64,000 bases of DNA from Colwellia sp. MB3u-41 (GTDB lineage Bacteria > Pseudomonadota > Gammaproteobacteria > Enterobacterales > Alteromonadaceae): NCBI RefSeq assembly GCF_014076845.1, contig NZ_JACGUT010000003.1, positions 1 to 64,000 of the forward strand, in the 5' to 3' direction. The translations under genes and the position numbers were made by a program. This document shows, piece after piece, positions 9,194-21,110 of the stretch (position 1 is its first letter; every line of letters begins with the position of its first letter). The notes beneath the pieces were generated by a model, which saw only the letters and a list, made by a program, of their open reading frames with translations, did not search any database and was not told the DNA's origin.

Positions 9194-10198
9194 ATGAATT
9201 TAAAACGTTTTTTTGCGGTAGTAAAGGCCCGTAATATTGAATTTTTTCGTGATCGTTCATCCTTGGGGTGGAATTTGCTCTTTCCGATCTTAATGCTAGC
9301 CGGTTTGTCTTTTGTCTTTTCTGGCGACGGGAAAGCGGTTTATAAAGTTGGGGTTGTTAATATTGGATCCGTGCAATCAACGTTTATGGAAACACGTTAT
9401 GTTGATTTTATTGATTACCAAGATAAAGTGTTAGCAACACAAAAGTTAGAACAACATGCCATTGATTTTTTGGTTGATTTTAATGAAAAAAATTACTGGG
9501 TAAGTCAAGGTTCACCCAATAGTTACCTTGTTGAAAAAATATTTATAGGACAACATAATGACTTTCAACGTTTAGAAACCTACGGTAAGAAAATCCGTTA
9601 TGTTGATTGGGTCTTACCTGGAATTTTAGGCATGAATATGATGTTCAGTTGTCTGTTTGGGGTTGGCTATGTCATTGTACGTTATCGTAAAAATGCGGTA
9701 CTTAAACGCTTAAAAGCGACACCACTTTCAGCGTTTGAATTTGTGTCTGCACAGTTAGTTTCACGTATCTTTATTGTGATGTTTATGTCGAGCGTTGTGT
9801 ATATTGGTTGTAATTTGTTTTTCGATTTTTATATGTTGGGCAGTTATTTTGATCTCTTTATGATTGCTATTCTAGGCGCGGTTAGCTTAATTTCGTTAGG
9901 GTTGCTTGTTGCAAGCAGAAGTAAAAGTGAAGAGCTTATTGGCGGTTTACTTAATTTAACATCATGGCCAATGATGCTGCTCTCAGGCGTATGGTTCAGT
10001 TTAGAAGGTGCGCCTAATGCGGTGAAAGTCTTGGCTGACTTCTTACCTTTAACACACTTAGTGGCTGGCGCGAGAAAAGTGATCACAGAAGGGGCTACGC
10101 TTGCCGATATTAGTTATCACGTAATGGCACTATTAATAATGAGTACTATTTTCTTAGCATTAGGTTCGTACTTATTCAGTTGGAATACCGAACGTTAA
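9194..10198 (+). CDS. ABC-2 type transporter, permease protein
   Basis: Membrane subunit paired with the preceding ATPase. The 334 residues have the ABC-2 plan: a first transmembrane helix (about residues 25-43) after a basic cytoplasmic start, a large extracytoplasmic domain to about residue 140, then five or so helices containing the family-typical segment GGLLNLTSWPMMLLSGVWFS and the final helix ending at SYLFSWNTER. The gap to the ATPase gene is 5 bases. The inverted repeat at 10205-10225 right after the stop may end the transcript or attenuate it before the YbaN-like gene. Confidence 0.88.
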   Translation: MNLKRFFAVVKARNIEFFRDRSSLGWNLLFPILMLAGLSFVFSGDGKAVYKVGVVNIGSVQSTFMETRYVDFIDYQDKVLATQKLEQHAIDFLVDFNEKNYWVSQGSPNSYLVEKIFIGQHNDFQRLETYGKKIRYVDWVLPGILGMNMMFSCLFGVGYVIVRYRKNAVLKRLKATPLSAFEFVSAQLVSRIFIVMFMSSVVYIGCNLFFDFYMLGSYFDLFMIAILGAVSLISLGLLVASRSKSEELIGGLLNLTSWPMMLLSGVWFSLEGAPNAVKVLADFLPLTHLVAGARKVITEGATLADISYHVMALLIMSTIFLALGSYLFSWNTER

Positions 10199-10204
10199 TA
10201 TTAA

Positions 10205-10225
10205 AGTGATAACTTTGTTATCACT
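10205..10225 (+). terminator. Short perfect hairpin after the ABC permease
   Basis: AGTGATAAC and GTTATCACT form a 9-base perfect stem with a TTT loop, starting 7 bases after the permease stop. The following bases GTTTGAGCTTTC give only a poor T tract, so it may act as a weak terminator or an mRNA-stabilising end. Confidence 0.4.
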
Positions 10226-10255
10226 GTTTGAGCTTTCATGCATTAAGGCGTTTAT

Positions 10256-10621
10256 ATGTTACTAAAAATTGCCGGCATATTTTTTGTAGCTCTTGCTATA
10301 TTAGGTGTTGTTTTACCGATTTTACCGACAACGCCTTTTTTATTGGTTTCGGGTGCTTGTTTCGCTAAGTCTTCGCCGAAAATGTATAAAATGTTACTGG
10401 ACAATAAAGTTTTTGGACCACTTATTTACCATTGGCAAGCATCTCGCAGTCTTCCAAGGAGTGCTAAGATAATAGCGTTAACTTCTATTGTCTTAGCGTC
10501 TAGCTGGTCGTGTTATTTATTAGATAATAATATATTACGGATTGTGATCATCGCTTTGGTGACAGGGCCATTTGTTTTTTTATGGCGATTGCCTATTTCG
10601 GATGGAAATAAGCAAACTTAG
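10256..10621 (+). CDS. YbaN/DUF454-family inner membrane protein
   Basis: A 121-residue membrane protein with the DUF454 signature near its start: GVVLPILPTTPFLL followed by a Cys-Phe-Ala-Lys-Ser-Ser-Pro segment, and two further hydrophobic segments in the C-terminal half. E. coli YbaN belongs to this family; its molecular role is not established. AAGGCG lies five bases before the ATG at 10256. It follows the ABC permease by 57 bases on the same strand and could be read through from the Fur-controlled promoter, although the hairpin between them argues for some separation. Confidence 0.85.
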   Translation: MLLKIAGIFFVALAILGVVLPILPTTPFLLVSGACFAKSSPKMYKMLLDNKVFGPLIYHWQASRSLPRSAKIIALTSIVLASSWSCYLLDNNILRIVIIALVTGPFVFLWRLPISDGNKQT

Positions 10622-10690
10622 CGCTTAACTTCAGCCATTATTTTTTATTGAATAAATGTAAAGAAAAAATATTTTATTATCTTTAAATAC

Positions 10691-11290
10691 TTATTTAGCT
10701 AAAGCCTTACCCACTAATGCTGCTAGGTGATCAGGTAACGTTAAAGAAAGGGCTATTTCGTGGCCACGGTCTGACATTTTTCCCCACGTTTTTTGGACGA
10801 TATTAATTATTTTAGCTTCGTTGTTTGCTTCTGTGTATTTTGCGGCAAAAGCATCAAAGTAATATTGTAAAAATACCAGGCAAGCCACATCTTCTAAAAT
10901 TTGGGTATGCTCGTTAGTTTTAAGCTGTTCTTTTCTTAAAATACAAGCGGTTAATTCAGCTTCATTTTCATCATAACCATTTTCTAACATTAACGATTTA
11001 GTCAGCTGTGCATGGAATTTTCCTTGTGCAATTCGCCATTGATAATACCCTGCTTTACCTTCATCAAATTCGTTACGTTTTGAATCCCAACGTTTAATAT
11101 GCTGAGCACGCACCGCAATTTTTACTAATTCATTCGACTGGGGGAAATACTGCTCTAAACAAGCGGTCATGTACTGACCGTAAAGTAACTCATTGGGTTG
11201 AGAAAACCCATTAACCTGCGTTTTGTTCGGATCTTCACTATTTATTTTATCAATAGCAGAATGTACGGTTGTTAAACGAGATGAATTCAT
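10691..11290 (-). CDS. DUF4202-family protein
   Basis: A 199-residue soluble protein whose sequence fits the DUF4202 family, recognised from the segments NELLYGQYMTACLEQYFP, AVRAQHIKRWDSKRNEFDEGKAGYYQWR and LEDVACLVFLQYYFDAF. The His, Asp and Glu residues in these segments resemble an HD-like metal site, but no activity is established for the family to my knowledge. It stands alone on the minus strand between the YbaN-like gene (convergent) and pyrG (divergent). Confidence 0.85.
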   Translation of the reverse strand: MNSSRLTTVHSAIDKINSEDPNKTQVNGFSQPNELLYGQYMTACLEQYFPQSNELVKIAVRAQHIKRWDSKRNEFDEGKAGYYQWRIAQGKFHAQLTKSLMLENGYDENEAELTACILRKEQLKTNEHTQILEDVACLVFLQYYFDAFAAKYTEANNEAKIINIVQKTWGKMSDRGHEIALSLTLPDHLAALVGKALAK

Positions 11291-11405
11291 AAAGGGTATC
11301 CAATGCCTAGGGCGAATTAAAACAATATGTTAGCTTTTTATGGGTAAAATAAAAACTCCAATTAAATTTTTTGTCAAAATAAGAGAAATTGATTTGTTGA
11401 TCATA

Positions 11406-11434
11406 TTGTCGTGGTAGCTAGTTTTAAGTATAAT
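11406..11434 (+). promoter_or_regulatory. Probable sigma-70 promoter of pyrG
   Basis: TTGTCG (11406-11411), a 17-base spacer and a perfect TATAAT (11429-11434) lie about 145 bases before pyrG. The start point would be near 11441, giving a leader of about 140 bases. Confidence 0.55.
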
Positions 11435-11522
11435 GTTTTCCCGTCCTGCTAGGTTGGTGTGTTTTTCAAAATCATGACTAAACTTACCTTATTATTCGCA
11501 ATTTATTCGCAAAATATGCTAG

Positions 11523-13217
<1,695 letters not shown>

Positions 13218-13231
13218 ACCTGAAAATTAAT

Positions 13232-13258
13232 AAAACCGTAGCCTTATGCTGCGGTTTT
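13232..13258 (+). terminator. Terminator-like hairpin after pyrG
   Basis: AAAACCGTAGC and GCTGCGGTTTT form an 11-base stem with one G-U pair and a 5-base loop, 15 bases after the pyrG stop. The right arm itself ends in TTTT, as in an intrinsic terminator. Confidence 0.75.
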
Positions 13259-13344
13259 ACTTTCTGGCAAAATTATTTATGGCAGAGTGTTTTATCTCTA
13301 AAATTTGAAATTAAAACTTAATCGCGGTTCATTCGCTGTAGTGA

Positions 13345-14664
<1,320 letters not shown>

Positions 14665-14701
14665 TTTATTGATAACAGTCTTTTAATCCTATTTCGGTGT
14701 T

Positions 14702-14738
14702 GAAAGTGCTCACTGACTATTGTCAGCTGCGCGCTTTC
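14702..14738 (+). other. Nested hairpin in the eno 3' region
   Basis: GAAAGTGC pairs with GCGCTTTC (one G-U pair) as an outer stem and CTGAC with GTCAG as an inner stem around TATT. It begins 38 bases after the eno stop, ahead of the main terminator, and has no T tract of its own. It may protect the 3' end of the mRNA, or be a decayed repeat. Confidence 0.45.
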
Positions 14739-14794
14739 GCCTTGAACTAGAATCAAAATTCAAGTTATCAATTAAACTATTAGTAAATAGTCAT

Positions 14795-14823
14795 AAAAAA
14801 ACCACTCATTTGAGTGGTTTTTT
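14795..14823 (+). terminator. Intrinsic terminator of eno
   Basis: ACCACTCA and TGAGTGGT form a perfect 8-base stem with a TT loop, flanked by six A on the left and a T run to 14823 on the right. The A and T tracts extend the pairing, and the element could work on both strands. Confidence 0.85.
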
Positions 14824-15081
14824 ATGTTCAGGATGAACGGTATGTCACGATCACATGGCCGTTCTTAGGCATCCATGCCTTCTCGGCATTAGTACATCCC
14901 TGTACGTCGATGTGAAAGAGTGACGATGTTCAGGATGGCCATTCTTAGGCATCCATGCCTTCATGGCATTAGTGCCTCCATGCCTTCATGGCATTAGTGC
15001 CTCCATGCACGTCAACGGTATGTCATGGTCACATGGCCATTTTTCGGCATTAGTACATCCCTGTACGTCGATGTGAAAGAG
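14824..15081. repeat. Composite palindromic repeat cluster between eno and the mscS-like gene
   Basis: A GC-richer noncoding stretch made of repeated modules. A 38-base module is identical at 14883-14920 and 15044-15081. A 25-base module is in perfect tandem at 14954-14978 and 14979-15003, with the start of a third copy after it. A third module at 14836-14860 returns at 15014-15038 with two mismatches, and a fourth at 14856-14881 returns at 14936-14961. Modules contain small palindromes such as AGGCATCCATGCCT and GGCATTAGTGCC. It looks like a locally amplified member of a genome-wide intergenic repeat family. Confidence 0.8.
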
Positions 15082-15130
15082 GACGATGTTCTGAATTCGT
15101 GGTTGAAAGTCGGACTTCCTTTACGAATTT

Positions 15131-16024
15131 TTACGCTTTAGAAGTCAAATGAACATCGCGTTGCGGGAACGGGATCTCGATATTGTTTTCTTTTAGGGCT
15201 AAGTATATTGCTTTGTATGCTTTAAATTTAGCGTCATAAAAATTAGCGGTGGGTGTCCATAAGCGTATCGAAATATTAATAGAACTGTCAGCAAATTCGT
15301 CAATACCAATTTGAGGTAACCGTGATTCACCAACAATGTTTAATTCATCGATCATTTTTTCTAAAATGGCGATCACTTGCAAAGGGTCTTCTTTATAGGC
15401 AATGCCAACCGTTAACTCAAGTAATGAGTCATGCTTTGAGTTGTGCAATATTTCGCCAACAATATGCTTATTAGGAATCGTAATACAAACACCGTCTTGG
15501 TCATAAATAATGGTATAAGCGAGTAAAACTTCTTGTACTACACCCGTAACACCTTGAACGGTTATAGTATCACCAACAACGAACGGGCGAATAATAATGA
15601 TATTGAAGCCCGCAGCGTAGTTTGCTAACAATCCTTGCAGTGCTAAACCTGCACCTAAAGAAATAGCACCAATGGCAGCAATAAATGGCGTCACACTAAT
15701 ACCTAATTTACTCAGCGAGATAACCGTTATCATGACCACAATAAGCATTTTAGTGGTGCTGGCTAAAAACTGGCTTAAGGTAATATCAAGTTTATGTTTG
15801 GTACACAGTTTCAATACAACGTTTGAAATTTTTCCTGCAACGAGATACCCCAGTGAAAAAATGATGAAAGCACCAATTAACTGAAAGGTGTAATTCGCAA
15901 AAAAATCAACAATGATATTATAGATATAACTGACCTGATCTATTTCTTGTCGTAATAAATCGGTTGGTGCTAATGAGATCGCTTTTTCTACTTCTGGGGG
16001 GGGACTTGCTACTTTTTCAAACAT
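15131..16024 (-). CDS. MscS-family mechanosensitive channel
   Basis: Small-conductance mechanosensitive channel of the inner membrane that releases solutes on hypo-osmotic shock. The 297 residues show an N-terminal periplasmic part, three transmembrane helices (TM3 with the Gly/Ala-rich pore motif GAISLGAGLALQGLLANYAAG), the beta domain beginning IIIIRPFVVGDTITVQGVTG, and the alpha/beta vestibule ending with EIPFPQRDVHL, all hallmarks of MscS. E. coli MscS is 286 residues, so this is the compact type. It is transcribed leftward toward the repeat cluster and no clear terminator follows its stop, though the repeats contain many hairpins. Confidence 0.95.
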   Translation of the reverse strand: MFEKVASPPPEVEKAISLAPTDLLRQEIDQVSYIYNIIVDFFANYTFQLIGAFIIFSLGYLVAGKISNVVLKLCTKHKLDITLSQFLASTTKMLIVVMITVISLSKLGISVTPFIAAIGAISLGAGLALQGLLANYAAGFNIIIIRPFVVGDTITVQGVTGVVQEVLLAYTIIYDQDGVCITIPNKHIVGEILHNSKHDSLLELTVGIAYKEDPLQVIAILEKMIDELNIVGESRLPQIGIDEFADSSINISIRLWTPTANFYDAKFKAYKAIYLALKENNIEIPFPQRDVHLTSKA

Positions 16025-16184
16025 ATAATATCCATGAATTGTCTGCTTTAATTAAAGTGAAGTTTTATTACCTACCCACATAAATAAGAATGTAGCTTTA
16101 TTTTATCTTCTTCACACAATAGGTTATGCTTAAACTTAAGGTTGAATTCTACTCAGTAACGTATTAAAAAGCACTCAATTATTC

Positions 16185-16802
16185 ATGAATGAACAAACTT
16201 CATTATGGCAACAAGACTATCAATCAGCTGATTTTGCTGAGCTTTGTAATGCGTTGTACGAAAGGGAACTTGGCTTACTCAGTGAACTTGCGCTTTCGTC
16301 AGCCCCATCAATTCAAGGGCGGCTTAAAAGTTTGCCACATTATATCAAGCGAACAGCGCATTCAATGCTTCAGGTAGAAACGCCACTTAAGCTTGACGTA
16401 CAAAATGCAAGTTGGTCAGCTAAACAAAGTGTACAAATGCCGTTAAACGGTCAAGACACTGAATCAGTAAATAAATGGTATATTTCTGTGAATTTACGTC
16501 ATGGCTTAGTCGTACCTATTGCGACAGAGTCAACCATTCTCTTAGACTCCATTGACAGAATCGATTTTGAACAGCAGCGTTTTAGAACAAACCTACACGG
16601 TTGGTTTTATTTTTCTGCAATGGCAAAAAATAAAGCGACAGGCCAGTTACTCAAACCTAATAAGAAAGTAATGATAGCCGCTTGCAGTGGTCATTGTTGG
16701 CTAAATACCCATAGATCAAACCCAATGACACCTAGTTTGCGTGAATTGTTGTTATCATGTGCAATTAATTGGCGTAATTTCAAACAAACTTTAGCTATTT
16801 GA
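16185..16802 (+). CDS. Hypothetical protein, 205 aa, unrecognised
   Basis: I do not recognise a family. The product starts MNEQTSLWQQ and is probably soluble: no signal peptide, no membrane helix, mixed alpha/beta composition. Possible landmarks are an amphipathic N-terminal third (DFAELCNALYERELGLLSEL), a central segment WYISVNLRHGLVVPIATEST, and ACSGHCWLNTHRSNP with paired Cys and His residues. The frame is uninterrupted for 618 bases, its codon use resembles its neighbours, and it lies between divergent mscS and the ftsB operon. No clear ribosome site precedes the ATG at 16185. Confidence 0.7.
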   Translation: MNEQTSLWQQDYQSADFAELCNALYERELGLLSELALSSAPSIQGRLKSLPHYIKRTAHSMLQVETPLKLDVQNASWSAKQSVQMPLNGQDTESVNKWYISVNLRHGLVVPIATESTILLDSIDRIDFEQQRFRTNLHGWFYFSAMAKNKATGQLLKPNKKVMIAACSGHCWLNTHRSNPMTPSLRELLLSCAINWRNFKQTLAI

Positions 16803-16832
16803 TTTTAAAAAATGTTAAATGTGCTAATAATG

Positions 16833-16860
16833 TTTACACTAGCAAACACCTATTTATAAT
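16833..16860 (+). promoter_or_regulatory. Probable sigma-70 promoter of the ftsB operon
   Basis: TTTACA (16833-16838), a 16-base spacer and a perfect TATAAT (16855-16860) end 53 bases before the ftsB start codon. Placement directly ahead of the ftsB-ispD-ispF-truD-surE series fits a promoter for that operon. Confidence 0.55.
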
Positions 16861-16913
16861 GGTCGTTATACTGGTATTTATATAGATCAATTTTAGGCTT
16901 TATTTAGGTTTCT

Positions 16914-17216
16914 ATGCGCGCAATAACCGTACTTCTACTGATTTTTATCGTGTTATTACAACATCGGCTCTGGTTCGGTAAAAATAGTGTGCCTGATTAC
17001 CTTGCCTTAGAGAATGAAGTACAACGTCAAATACTTGATAACGATAAACTTAAACAACGTAATAAATTACTCTATGCTGATACCGATGATTTAAAGTCTG
17101 GCGTTGAGGCCATTGAAGAACGTGCCAGAAATGAATTAGGCATGATAAAGGAAGGCGAAATATTTTTTCGTTTAATTCCATCAGAAAAAAATACTATGCA
17201 AATAGATCCGGAATAA
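16914..17216 (+). CDS. ftsB: Cell division protein FtsB
   Basis: Bitopic inner-membrane division protein that forms the FtsQLB complex and helps activate septal peptidoglycan synthesis. The 100 residues have a short cytoplasmic start, one helix (ITVLLLIFIVLLQHRLWFG), and a coiled coil rich in Leu, Glu, Gln and Asn (about residues 30-70) followed by the conserved EERARNELGMIKEGEIFF, where the sequence E-x-A-R-x-E-L-G-M-I-x-x-x-E is the family signature. It directly precedes ispD by 7 bases, the usual ftsB-ispD-ispF order. Confidence 0.96.
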   Translation: MRAITVLLLIFIVLLQHRLWFGKNSVPDYLALENEVQRQILDNDKLKQRNKLLYADTDDLKSGVEAIEERARNELGMIKEGEIFFRLIPSEKNTMQIDPE

Positions 17217-17223
17217 TAATTTT

Positions 17224-17982
17224 ATGTTAACTAAGCCGATAACGCTTACTCAACAATTCGTTGTCATTGTTCCTGCTGCTGGCGTGGGTAAACGTATGTT
17301 GGCTAATTGCCCTAAGCAATATTTAACCATTGATAATAAAACCATATTAGAACATACCGTTGAACGATTACTCAGTCATCCATTGGTAAACAAAGTGATT
17401 ATTGCCCTTAGTGGTAATGATGAGTATTTTCCGCGCACGTCATTGGTAAATAACCAAAATATTCAAACAGTTATTGGCGGTAAAGAGCGAGTTGATTCGG
17501 TGCTTGCTGGATTAAAGGTTATTGATACTGAGTGTTACGCTTGGGTGTTAGTGCATGATGCAGCAAGACCTTGTGTTTGCCATGACGATATTTCTAACTT
17601 GATGAAAGCATGTATAGAAAAACAAACTGGTGGCCTGCTAGCTTCGCCGGTTCGCGATACGATGAAACGCTCATTCAGTGGAGATTTAGCTGAACACCAA
17701 GTACTAAAAACGGTTGTTCGGGAAAATTTATGGCATGCGCTGACACCACAAATGTTTAAAGTAAAGGCGTTAAAAGAGGCTATCATTAACGGTCTTAGTC
17801 AAGACGCTGATATTACTGACGAATCATCAGCGATTGAATTTGCTAATGTACCTAGTTTGTTGGTTTGGGCAAGTAGTGAAAATATCAAAATTACCCATCC
17901 TGATGATCTCGCACTCGCTGCTTTTTTCTTAGCTAAGCAAAAACAACAGCAACAAAAACACAAATTACAGGAAAATGCATGA
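17224..17982 (+). CDS. ispD: 2-C-methyl-D-erythritol 4-phosphate cytidylyltransferase
   Basis: Third step of the MEP isoprenoid pathway: transfers CMP from CTP to 2-C-methyl-D-erythritol 4-phosphate. The signature [19 protein letters not shown] begins about residue 16 and holds the CTP-binding glycines and the Arg and Lys used in catalysis. Also conserved are [21 protein letters not shown] and [10 protein letters not shown]. The 252-residue length is typical apart from a Gln/Lys-rich C-terminal tail. Its last four bases overlap the ispF start (ATGA), so the two enzymes are translationally coupled. Confidence 0.97.
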   Translation: MLTKPITLTQQFVVIVPAAGVGKRMLANCPKQYLTIDNKTILEHTVERLLSHPLVNKVIIALSGNDEYFPRTSLVNNQNIQTVIGGKERVDSVLAGLKVIDTECYAWVLVHDAARPCVCHDDISNLMKACIEKQTGGLLASPVRDTMKRSFSGDLAEHQVLKTVVRENLWHALTPQMFKVKALKEAIINGLSQDADITDESSAIEFANVPSLLVWASSENIKITHPDDLALAAFFLAKQKQQQQKHKLQENA

Positions 17983-18479
17983 GAATAGGTCACGGCTTTG
18001 ATGTACACAAATTTGGCGGTATGGGTCCCCTTATATTAGCGGGTGTAGAAATAGATTACCCAAAGGGTTTTATCGCTCACTCTGATGGTGATGTCGCTAT
18101 CCACGCGTTATGTGACGCAATATTAGGCGCGCTTTGCTTAGCCGATATTGGTAATCACTTTCCTGATACTGATGGCCAATATGAAAATATCTCTAGTCGA
18201 ATTTTATTAAAGCATGTGGTTAACTTGATGATTAAAAAAGGCTATCAACTGGGAAATGCTGATATTACCATTGTTGCACAAGCACCTAAAATAGCACCGC
18301 ATCTACTAGCGATGCGTACTTGCTTAAGTGAAGACTTATACGCCGAACTTGATCAAGTGAATGTTAAGGCAACAACCACTGAAAAATTAGGATATGCAGG
18401 CCGTAAAGAGGGCGTAGCGGTTCATGCCGTTGTCTTATTACTAAAATCTTCTACAGCCGTTATAGAGAAAAATCAATAA
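17979..18479 (+). CDS. ispF: 2-C-methyl-D-erythritol 2,4-cyclodiphosphate synthase
   Basis: Cyclises CDP-methylerythritol 2-phosphate, releasing CMP, in the MEP pathway. The trimeric enzyme binds zinc through the N-terminal GHGFDVHKF (Asp8, His10) and a His in the following [19 protein letters not shown] segment; the FPDTDGQY loop and the C-terminal [19 protein letters not shown] are also present. Length is normal, with a short extra tail. It overlaps ispD by 4 bases and ends 1 base before truD. Confidence 0.97.
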   Translation: MRIGHGFDVHKFGGMGPLILAGVEIDYPKGFIAHSDGDVAIHALCDAILGALCLADIGNHFPDTDGQYENISSRILLKHVVNLMIKKGYQLGNADITIVAQAPKIAPHLLAMRTCLSEDLYAELDQVNVKATTTEKLGYAGRKEGVAVHAVVLLLKSSTAVIEKNQ

Positions 18480-18480
18480 T

Positions 18481-19515
18481 ATGAGTCAGTCATTACAATA
18501 TTTATACACACAACCGGAGTCTACAGGTCAGTTACGTAGTGAAATGTCAGACTTTAAGGTATTCGAAAGATTACCTTTTGAACCTTGTGGTGAAGGCGAA
18601 CATCTCTTTATTCATATTAGAAAAACCGGTGCTAATACCCTCGTTGTCGCTCGGGAGTTAGCTAAGTATTTCAAAGTAAAAGAAGGGCTTGTCTCCTATG
18701 CTGGTCTTAAAGACCGCTTTGCCGTTACCGAGCAATGGTTTGGTATCCATCTTCCCGGTAAGACTGTTTATGATCTAAGTAATTTAGCCATTGAAGGTGT
18801 TGAAGTGCTTTCGGTAAAACGCCATAACAAAAAGTTGCGTATTGGGGCCTTATCAGGTAATCGCTTTGAATTGGTGTTACGAAAAGTGAGTAATATTGAT
18901 GATGTCTTACGACGATGGGCTGCTGTTAGCCAATTTGGCGTGCCTAACTACTTTGGTGAACAACGCTTTGGTATTAATGGTGGTAACCTTGATAGAGCTT
19001 TAGAATTATTTCAAGGAAAGAAAGTAAAAGACAAAAAGAAACGAGGTCTGTATTTATCTGCTGCTCGTTCAGAGATCTTTAATCAAATAATTAGCCAACG
19101 TATTGAAAATAATCAGTTTGAATCTTTAAGTATCGGTGATGTTTTTATGTTGAGTGGTACGCAATCGGTTTTTTTAGCCGAAGCAATTGACAAAACCATC
19201 ATGCAGCGCTTTCAAGAAAAAGATATCGATTTAACGGCTGCCCTATGGGGGGCGGGTGAATTAATGTCGCAAGGTGAATCGCAACAATTAGAGCAAGAAA
19301 TTGCTAACGAATATAGTGATTTTTGCCAGGGCTTAGTCAAATTTGGCTTAAAACAAGAGCGACGCAGAATAAGATTATCATTAACAGAAGGTCAAATTAC
19401 CGCTGAAAATGATACGATAACGCTCAGTTTTTTTCTCCCTTCGGGGTGTTATGCAACAACCATATTGCGTGAACTTATTAATTATCAAGATATGACTGAA
19501 CGAGTAGGAAACTAA
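18481..19515 (+). CDS. truD: tRNA pseudouridine(13) synthase
   Basis: Makes pseudouridine at position 13 of tRNA-Glu. The catalytic Asp is Asp78 in [14 protein letters not shown]. Other family segments are FLFIHI-like [13 protein letters not shown] near the start, [21 protein letters not shown], and the TRUD insertion beginning [20 protein letters not shown]. The 344-residue length is typical. The ATG follows the ispF stop by one base, inside the tight ftsB-to-surE operon. Confidence 0.97.
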   Translation: MSQSLQYLYTQPESTGQLRSEMSDFKVFERLPFEPCGEGEHLFIHIRKTGANTLVVARELAKYFKVKEGLVSYAGLKDRFAVTEQWFGIHLPGKTVYDLSNLAIEGVEVLSVKRHNKKLRIGALSGNRFELVLRKVSNIDDVLRRWAAVSQFGVPNYFGEQRFGINGGNLDRALELFQGKKVKDKKKRGLYLSAARSEIFNQIISQRIENNQFESLSIGDVFMLSGTQSVFLAEAIDKTIMQRFQEKDIDLTAALWGAGELMSQGESQQLEQEIANEYSDFCQGLVKFGLKQERRRIRLSLTEGQITAENDTITLSFFLPSGCYATTILRELINYQDMTERVGN

Positions 19516-19519
19516 ACGG

Positions 19520-20266
19520 ATGAAAATATTATTAAGTAACGACGATGGCGTGCATGCTTTAGGCATTAAAATTTTACATGACGAATTAGCGAAAATAGCT
19601 GATATAACTGTGGTAGCACCCGATAGAAACTGTAGTGGCGCCAGTAATTCTTTAACATTATTGAACCCGTTGCGCATTCAGACTTTAGACAATGGCTTTA
19701 TTTCAGTTAACGGCACACCCACAGATTCAGTTCACCTGGGGATAAGCCAACTTGTTACGCCAGATTTAGTTGTCGCAGGCATCAACTGTGGCGCTAATTT
19801 AGGTGATGATACCTTATATTCAGGCACGGTAGCGGCAGCAACGGAAGGACGTCATATGGGCATGCCGGCTATTGCTGTTTCATTGGTGGGACAAAGTGAG
19901 CAGCATTACCAAACGGCAGCGGTAGTCACTGCAAAATTTATTCAGCGTTTGCAATCACATCCATTAGCGGCGGATCAAATTATCAATATTAATGTGCCTG
20001 ATATTCCTCTTGATGAATTAAAAGGTATAAAAGTAACACGTTTGGGTAATCGCCATAAAGCTGAGATGATGGAAAAAACACAAGACCCATGGCAACGTGA
20101 TATTTATTGGTATGGCCGCTTAGGCCAAGAACAAGATTGTGGAGAAGGCACTGACTTTCATGCTGTTGCTCATGGCTATGCGTCAATAACACCATTAACG
20201 GTCGATATGACCGCGCATGGCAGTTTGGAATCAATCACTCGTTGGGTGGGTGACTTAACCGTTTAG
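19520..20266 (+). CDS. surE: 5'/3'-nucleotidase SurE
   Basis: Metal-dependent phosphatase acting on nucleoside monophosphates and short polyphosphates, linked to stationary-phase survival. The N-terminal [13 protein letters not shown] carries the Asp-Asp metal ligands (residues 8-9). The conserved [27 protein letters not shown], SGINxG-type [20 protein letters not shown] and [16 protein letters not shown] segments are all present. At 248 residues it is full length. The gene lies 4 bases after truD and 41 before pcm, the classical surE-pcm-nlpD-rpoS order. Confidence 0.97.
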   Translation: MKILLSNDDGVHALGIKILHDELAKIADITVVAPDRNCSGASNSLTLLNPLRIQTLDNGFISVNGTPTDSVHLGISQLVTPDLVVAGINCGANLGDDTLYSGTVAAATEGRHMGMPAIAVSLVGQSEQHYQTAAVVTAKFIQRLQSHPLAADQIININVPDIPLDELKGIKVTRLGNRHKAEMMEKTQDPWQRDIYWYGRLGQEQDCGEGTDFHAVAHGYASITPLTVDMTAHGSLESITRWVGDLTV

Positions 20267-20307
20267 TCGACTTTAATTTTAGATAAGAAAAATAAAAAGA
20301 GCACGTT

Positions 20308-20970
20308 ATGAATGTAAAGGTAGGGAGCCGTTTCATCGGTAAATCACGTCGTAGTGGCGAAATATTGGCGCAGAAATTATATACCGAAGGAATACGTGAT
20401 CAGCGAGTATTACATGCCATTGCTCAATCACCGCGTCATCTTTTTGTTCCAGAAATATTGGCACATAAAGCTTACGATAATACTGCGCTGCCCATTGGAC
20501 AAGGGCAAACTATTTCTCAGCCCTATATCGTTGCGAAAATGTCGGAATTATTATTAGCTGACGGTGTGCCTGAAAGTATTTTAGAAATAGGTACAGGGTC
20601 AGGTTACCAAACGTCAATTCTTACGCAGTTGGTGCCTAAAGTTTTTTCGGTAGAACGTATCAAATCATTGCAATGGCAGGCAAAGCGTCGCCTACAGTCA
20701 ATAGACTTAAACAACGTTTCAATGAAGCATGGCGATGGTTGGAAAGGTTGGAGTAGTAAATCTCCTTTTCAAGCCATTATCGTTACTGCAGCGCCAACAG
20801 AAGTCCCTAAAGCATTATTAGAACAATTAGCTGAAGGGGGACGCTTAGTTATTCCCGTAGGATCAGAGACACAAATACTAAAAGTCATTACTCGTCACGG
20901 TGACGAATATAAAGAACAGCAAGTTGAGATGGTTAAATTTGTGCCGCTTGTTCCTGGCGCGTTAATTTAA
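20308..20970 (+). CDS. pcm: Protein-L-isoaspartate O-methyltransferase
   Basis: Repairs aged proteins by methylating L-isoaspartyl residues with S-adenosylmethionine. Signature pieces are [12 protein letters not shown] near residue 40, [13 protein letters not shown], motif [23 protein letters not shown], and the C-terminal GGRLVIPVG and KFVPLVPG. The 220-residue length is normal. It lies in the surE-pcm-yqaA-nlpD-rpoS block. Confidence 0.97.
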   Translation: MNVKVGSRFIGKSRRSGEILAQKLYTEGIRDQRVLHAIAQSPRHLFVPEILAHKAYDNTALPIGQGQTISQPYIVAKMSELLLADGVPESILEIGTGSGYQTSILTQLVPKVFSVERIKSLQWQAKRRLQSIDLNNVSMKHGDGWKGWSSKSPFQAIIVTAAPTEVPKALLEQLAEGGRLVIPVGSETQILKVITRHGDEYKEQQVEMVKFVPLVPGALI

Positions 20971-21110
20971 TTGTTGTCTGTAAAGAAGACAAAATTTAAC
21001 TGTTTTTTAAATGATGAAACCTGAATGATACCCATAGCTTTGCTGCGCCTTCGTAAAACAAGCTAGGCAAGGTTATATCCTCTTTATTATTGTACAAAAG
21101 GTATGATTAA

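Noticed and set aside
14820-15081. CRISPR array beside eno
   Set aside because: Modules differ in length and order, have no regular spacers, and no cas gene is near.
20971-21085. Short hairpin and GC-richer patch between pcm and the yqaA-like gene as a terminator or mobile element
   Set aside because: Only a 6-base stem TTGTCT/AGACAA with no good T tract, and no second copy of the patch was found in the window.
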